Origin: Planctomycetota bacterium
Lineage (GTDB): Bacteria; Planctomycetota; Phycisphaerae; SM23-33; FEN-1343
Direction of reading: 5' to 3'
NCBI GenBank assembly: GCA_013203365.1
Contig: JABMQG010000128.1
Coordinates: 1-10,685 of the forward strand
Length of the DNA stretch: 10,685 bases
In this document: positions 8,198-10,685 of the stretch, piece after piece
How positions within the stretch are numbered: position 1 is the stretch's first letter
Layout: each line of letters opens with the position of its first letter
Notes under the pieces: model-generated
What the model was told of the DNA's origin: nothing
Seen by the model: only the letters and a program-made list of their open reading frames with translations
Database searches by the model: none
Translations under genes and position numbers: made by a program

Positions 8198-9204
8198 TGG
8201 TCCTGGCCCCCCACGGCGCCCGGTGGGGCGGACTCAGCCGGTAACTGATCTTCGTCCTCGTCCACTTCCACGAACAATCGGTTGAGAATCCAGCCCAGCC
8301 CGTACAACATGCCGAAGGCCGGTATCAACATCAGCATCCCTGTAAAGTTGTGTAGTACTCCCTTGCCAAGTTCGGGGCGGTCGATGTAGTACATGGTGCA
8401 CGTTATCGCCACGCGCAGGACGTTGCAGAATACCGCTATGGGCAACGCCATGCCTACCAGCACCACTCGCTGCCAGATGGGCCGACTCTCCAGATAAGCC
8501 GTGGCCACGCCCAACGCGAAGAACGCCATCAGCAGCCTCATGCCGCTGCATGCCTCAGCCACCGTCAGGTCGCGAGTCTGCATCGTTCTGCTCAACAGCG
8601 ACAGGCTGCTGGCCTGGCGGGTGATATCAACCCCGGCGACATTCAGGATTATTACCGCACCCTGGGCCGCCGCCTCTTGGAGCGGATAGGCCACCCGGTT
8701 ATAAATCGATTCCGACAAAGGCACCGACAGAACCAGGAATACGATCGGCAGCCAGACAACACGAATAAGACGCCGTCCGCCAAGGTACAGCACCATCGCC
8801 AGCAGCATGGTGACCATGGTCATGCCGAGCAGCCAGTAGTTGCGAATGGCCTTCAGTGACATGATGGACACTTCCGCCAGCAGACACAGGACCATCAGCA
8901 CCAATCCGCCCAGAAACGGACGCGACTTGACTCGGCGAATGTCGTCCCAACGTGAGTAGACCAGGTACAGGCTGAACAGCGGAATCAGAAACCCGTGTGA
9001 CCAGTTCGGGTTGTTCATCCATACACAGCCCATCCAATAAAGCACTCGCCAATGCAGCCAGGCGAACAGCCCGCCGAGAATCACCACGCGGATCATCACT
9101 GCCGGGTCCACGCTTGCCTCGGCTATGCCGTTGGGTTGCGTTCGCAGCAGTTGGCTCAACCGATTCGATGCCGCTGAATGATCGTTCTCAGGTGTAATGC
9201 TCAT
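8194..9204 (-). CDS. xrt: exosortase (transpeptidase/protease of PEP-CTERM-type protein sorting)
   Basis: This is a polytopic inner-membrane enzyme that cleaves C-terminal sorting signals and is linked to EPS export. With the start at 9204 it has 336 residues; about eight membrane segments follow a soluble N-terminus of about 35 residues. The exosortase signature is complete: early motif NPNWSHGFLIPL (H70), the catalytic cysteine in EACSGMR (C219), the conserved arginine in NVLRV (R264) and the histidine in HNFTG (H285). The tail is strongly acidic (EVDEDEDQ) and cytosolic. The frame is open further, to an ATG at 9303, but that start would overlap the upstream gene by 80 bp and add a Arg-rich leader without membrane character. 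The ATG at 9204 lies 19 bp after the upstream stop, so I prefer it, though its ribosome-binding sequence (GGCGGC) is weak. The subtype (XrtA or another class) cannot be decided by eye. It overlaps the EpsI-like gene by 4 bp. Confidence 0.93.
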   Translation of the reverse strand: MSITPENDHSAASNRLSQLLRTQPNGIAEASVDPAVMIRVVILGGLFAWLHWRVLYWMGCVWMNNPNWSHGFLIPLFSLYLVYSRWDDIRRVKSRPFLGGLVLMVLCLLAEVSIMSLKAIRNYWLLGMTMVTMLLAMVLYLGGRRLIRVVWLPIVFLVLSVPLSESIYNRVAYPLQEAAAQGAVIILNVAGVDITRQASSLSLLSRTMQTRDLTVAEACSGMRLLMAFFALGVATAYLESRPIWQRVVLVGMALPIAVFCNVLRVAITCTMYYIDRPELGKGVLHNFTGMLMLIPAFGMLYGLGWILNRLFVEVDEDEDQLPAESAPPGAVGGQDQ

Positions 9205-9223
9205 GATTTTGCCGCCGTTCGCA

Positions 9224-10684
9224 TCACGGCGTCTTGGAATATCCAAAGAATTCGTTGGCTGCCCCGTCAAGGCCCTGGAATTGACCGAAGTTCGTTTCCG
9301 CAAAATTCCGGTCGTAGATGAAGCCGAATCCGTACGTCATGCGAAATGCGTTGCGAGCAACAGCCAGGAACGGGGTGGCGATATGACTACCAACCTCGAT
9401 CACGTCGTCGGGTTTGATAAGAATCTCCGGCTCCTTGCCGGCCATTATGAGGTCCAGTCGCAGTGGGATGCGCAACTCCTGGTCCTCCCCGATTCGGCGA
9501 GTCAGGACGGCGTTGCTTGGCCAGGCCAGCGCGCCTAAGCCGCCAGCCGCCGTCAAAGCCATCTTAACCGTCAGTTTCCGCCCGGTGAGGCTGTAGACGC
9601 CTGGGCGGGGTACCTCGCCCGCTACGTAGAATTCGCCGATCGTCACCGATGGAATCAGGATCGTGTCGCCGTCTCGGATGATGATGTTCTGCCTGGGATT
9701 GGCGGCCTTGAGTTTCGGTAGGCTGATGGCGATTACCCGCACCAGGTGCGACATGTTCGCCTGCGTCCACCCGAACGGGTCTTCCGCGTCCACCGGCCGG
9801 GCCGGTTGGTTTGAAGCCGTCACAGTCGGCTTGACAGGGCGGGTCACCGGGGCCGGCAAGCCGCCGGGGAGGCTTTCTCGCAACTCCGCCAGATCGTCTT
9901 CGTCTTGGGTAGAGGGGCTCTCATCTGCTGGGCTGGCCGGTAAAGTAGTCGGGGCGGCCTTGACGGTGGTCGGCGCCGGGACGGCTGGAACGGCCTTTGT
10001 AGCCGGCTCAGTCGGCTCAATTGAAGGGACCGAAGGCGATGGCGGCCCTGAGCCAGGCTCGGGTACAGCGGACTGTGGCTGGGAAGGCTCCTCGGTCCGG
10101 TCAGGCAGGTACTTCTCCAATTCCTTCATTAAATCCACTTCTTCCGATGGTGCCGGTTCGGCCGACGGTGTCGGTTCGGTCGTCCCTGGCGGGGGCACGT
10201 ACCCGGGCAATGGAGCCGCGGGCCCGGCCTCACCTTCGCGGGACGGGGTCGCTTTGCGAAGTGATTGCGCCGCCGGCGTCTGACGGATAACGTACACGTA
10301 TTCGAGGTTAGCCTGCGTTACGTCGCCTGCCATGGTCAAGGCGTCGAGTAGCCGGAAGTCCTTGCGGGTGATCTGGTAAACGTTCGGACGGGCCACCATG
10401 CCGGTTATGTTGAAGTAGTTCTGCCGTTTGACGACAATATCCAAATTGACCATTGGGTCCTGGAGGAAGTCGCCCTTGTAAGCGTTTACTACGACCTCGC
10501 GAGCCTGCTCGGCTGTCAAGTCGGCGATGCGGATCGTGTACGGCAGTAAATCGAGCTTCACGTAGCCACTGTTGCCGACTACCCGCTGCATCATCTCCTG
10601 TTGACCCTGGCCCACCAGATCGAGCACTGATATGTTTACCACGACGCCGGGGCCTATCACGTACTCCTCGTCGGTCCAATCCAA
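9224..10684 (-). CDS. Wza-like polysaccharide export protein with long disordered insert, 5' partial
   Basis: This gene encodes an outer-membrane or periplasmic EPS export channel subunit. The frame is open to the right edge: the first in-frame codons are TTG-GAT-TGG, so the signal peptide and any lipobox are missing and the true start is outside. In the visible 486 residues: the poly-export domain with its EYVIGPGVVVNISV opening (7-20) and a strand ending in DPMVNLDIVVKRQ; the first SLBB region from about 88 (FNITGMVARPNVYQI), broken at about 137 by a Pro/Ser/Thr/Glu-rich insert; its continuation at 311-345 (VRVIAISLPKL, then IIRDGDTILIP); a second SLBB domain at 350-432 (EFYVAGEVPRPGVYSL); and a C-terminal segment TPFLAVARNAFRMTYGFGF (437-455) that probably makes the outer-membrane-spanning amphipathic helix, as in Wza. 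It is the first visible gene of the operon. The insert is the unusual part. The symbol is withheld because of the divergence. Confidence 0.9.
   Translation of the reverse strand: MDWTDEEYVIGPGVVVNISVLDLVGQGQQEMMQRVVGNSGYVKLDLLPYTIRIADLTAEQAREVVVNAYKGDFLQDPMVNLDIVVKRQNYFNITGMVARPNVYQITRKDFRLLDALTMAGDVTQANLEYVYVIRQTPAAQSLRKATPSREGEAGPAAPLPGYVPPPGTTEPTPSAEPAPSEEVDLMKELEKYLPDRTEEPSQPQSAVPEPGSGPPSPSVPSIEPTEPATKAVPAVPAPTTVKAAPTTLPASPADESPSTQDEDDLAELRESLPGGLPAPVTRPVKPTVTASNQPARPVDAEDPFGWTQANMSHLVRVIAISLPKLKAANPRQNIIIRDGDTILIPSVTIGEFYVAGEVPRPGVYSLTGRKLTVKMALTAAGGLGALAWPSNAVLTRRIGEDQELRIPLRLDLIMAGKEPEILIKPDDVIEVGSHIATPFLAVARNAFRMTYGFGFIYDRNFAETNFGQFQGLDGAANEFFGYSKTP
9761..10276 (-). other. Pro/Ser/Thr/Glu-rich disordered insert within the Wza-like protein
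   Basis: Residues about 137-308 of the Wza-like product consist largely of P, A, S, T, E and V (for example PAPLPGYV-type and VPAVPAPTTVKAAPTTLP runs). They separate the strand VYVIRQTP from its expected continuation HLVRVIAISLP in the first SLBB region. Two similar leucine/acidic islands lie inside it (residues 181-199 and 261-275). The composition indicates an unstructured periplasmic linker; that is an inference from composition only. Confidence 0.75.
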
Positions 10685-10685
10685 A

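Noticed and set aside
9205..9303. Upstream ATG at 9303 as the exosortase start
   Set aside because: It would overlap the Wza-like gene by 80 bp and add 33 basic residues without a signal or membrane segment; the ATG at 9204 gives a normal intergenic spacing.
9663..10283. 206-codon + strand Gly/Ser-rich open frame opposite the Wza-like insert
   Set aside because: Its low-complexity composition is the complement of the Pro/Thr/Ala-rich linker codons; no independent support.
530..10684. A PEP-CTERM-type sorted substrate among the operon proteins
   Set aside because: The C-termini of the kinase, TPR, EpsI-like, exosortase and Wza-like products lack the motif, hydrophobic helix and basic tail pattern.

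Overview
The window reads as part of an exopolysaccharide (EPS) export and exosortase locus of a Gram-negative-type, moderately GC-rich bacterium. The most likely host group is Planctomycetota. This is an inference from the style of the proteins (a Wza-like protein whose C-terminus contains a TPFLAVARNAFRMTYGFGF-type segment, a stand-alone EpsI-like protein, and a very large membrane-anchored TPR protein), not from a marker gene. Almost every base is coding and I see no RNA genes, mobile elements or CRISPR.

Layout: (1) At the left edge the 3' part of a DedA/VTT-type membrane protein gene lies on the + strand, ending at 475. (2) A 54-bp convergent gap (476-529) holds a T-run that may be a weak terminator. 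(3) The rest is one minus-strand operon, read right to left: a Wza-like outer-membrane polysaccharide export protein (5' end beyond the right edge), an exosortase, an EpsI-like exosortase-associated protein, a 1502-residue TPR protein with one N-terminal membrane anchor, and a Wzz-BY-kinase (Wzc-type) co-polymerase. The exosortase/EpsI and TPR/kinase junctions are both ATGA overlaps, and the Wza/exosortase gap is 19 bp. The only real intercistronic gap is 91 bp in front of the TPR gene, and its RNA can fold into a stem abutting the Shine-Dalgarno sequence.

How the genes probably work together: Wza-like and Wzc-like proteins form the trans-envelope export route for a Wzy-type EPS. The TPR protein would act as a periplasmic scaffold or assembly factor, comparable in role to the TPR proteins of PEP-CTERM/exosortase loci. 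Exosortase plus EpsI would process C-terminally tagged (PEP-CTERM-like) proteins destined for the EPS matrix. No sorted substrate, glycosyltransferase, flippase or polymerase lies in this window.

Most notable observations: the kinase P-loop lysine is replaced by arginine although the tyrosine cluster, Walker A' and Walker B are kept; a C8 tract lies in the Walker B codons of the same gene; a disordered insert of about 170 residues, carrying two copies of a short leucine/acidic motif, splits the first SLBB region of the Wza-like protein; and the TPR protein is exceptionally large.
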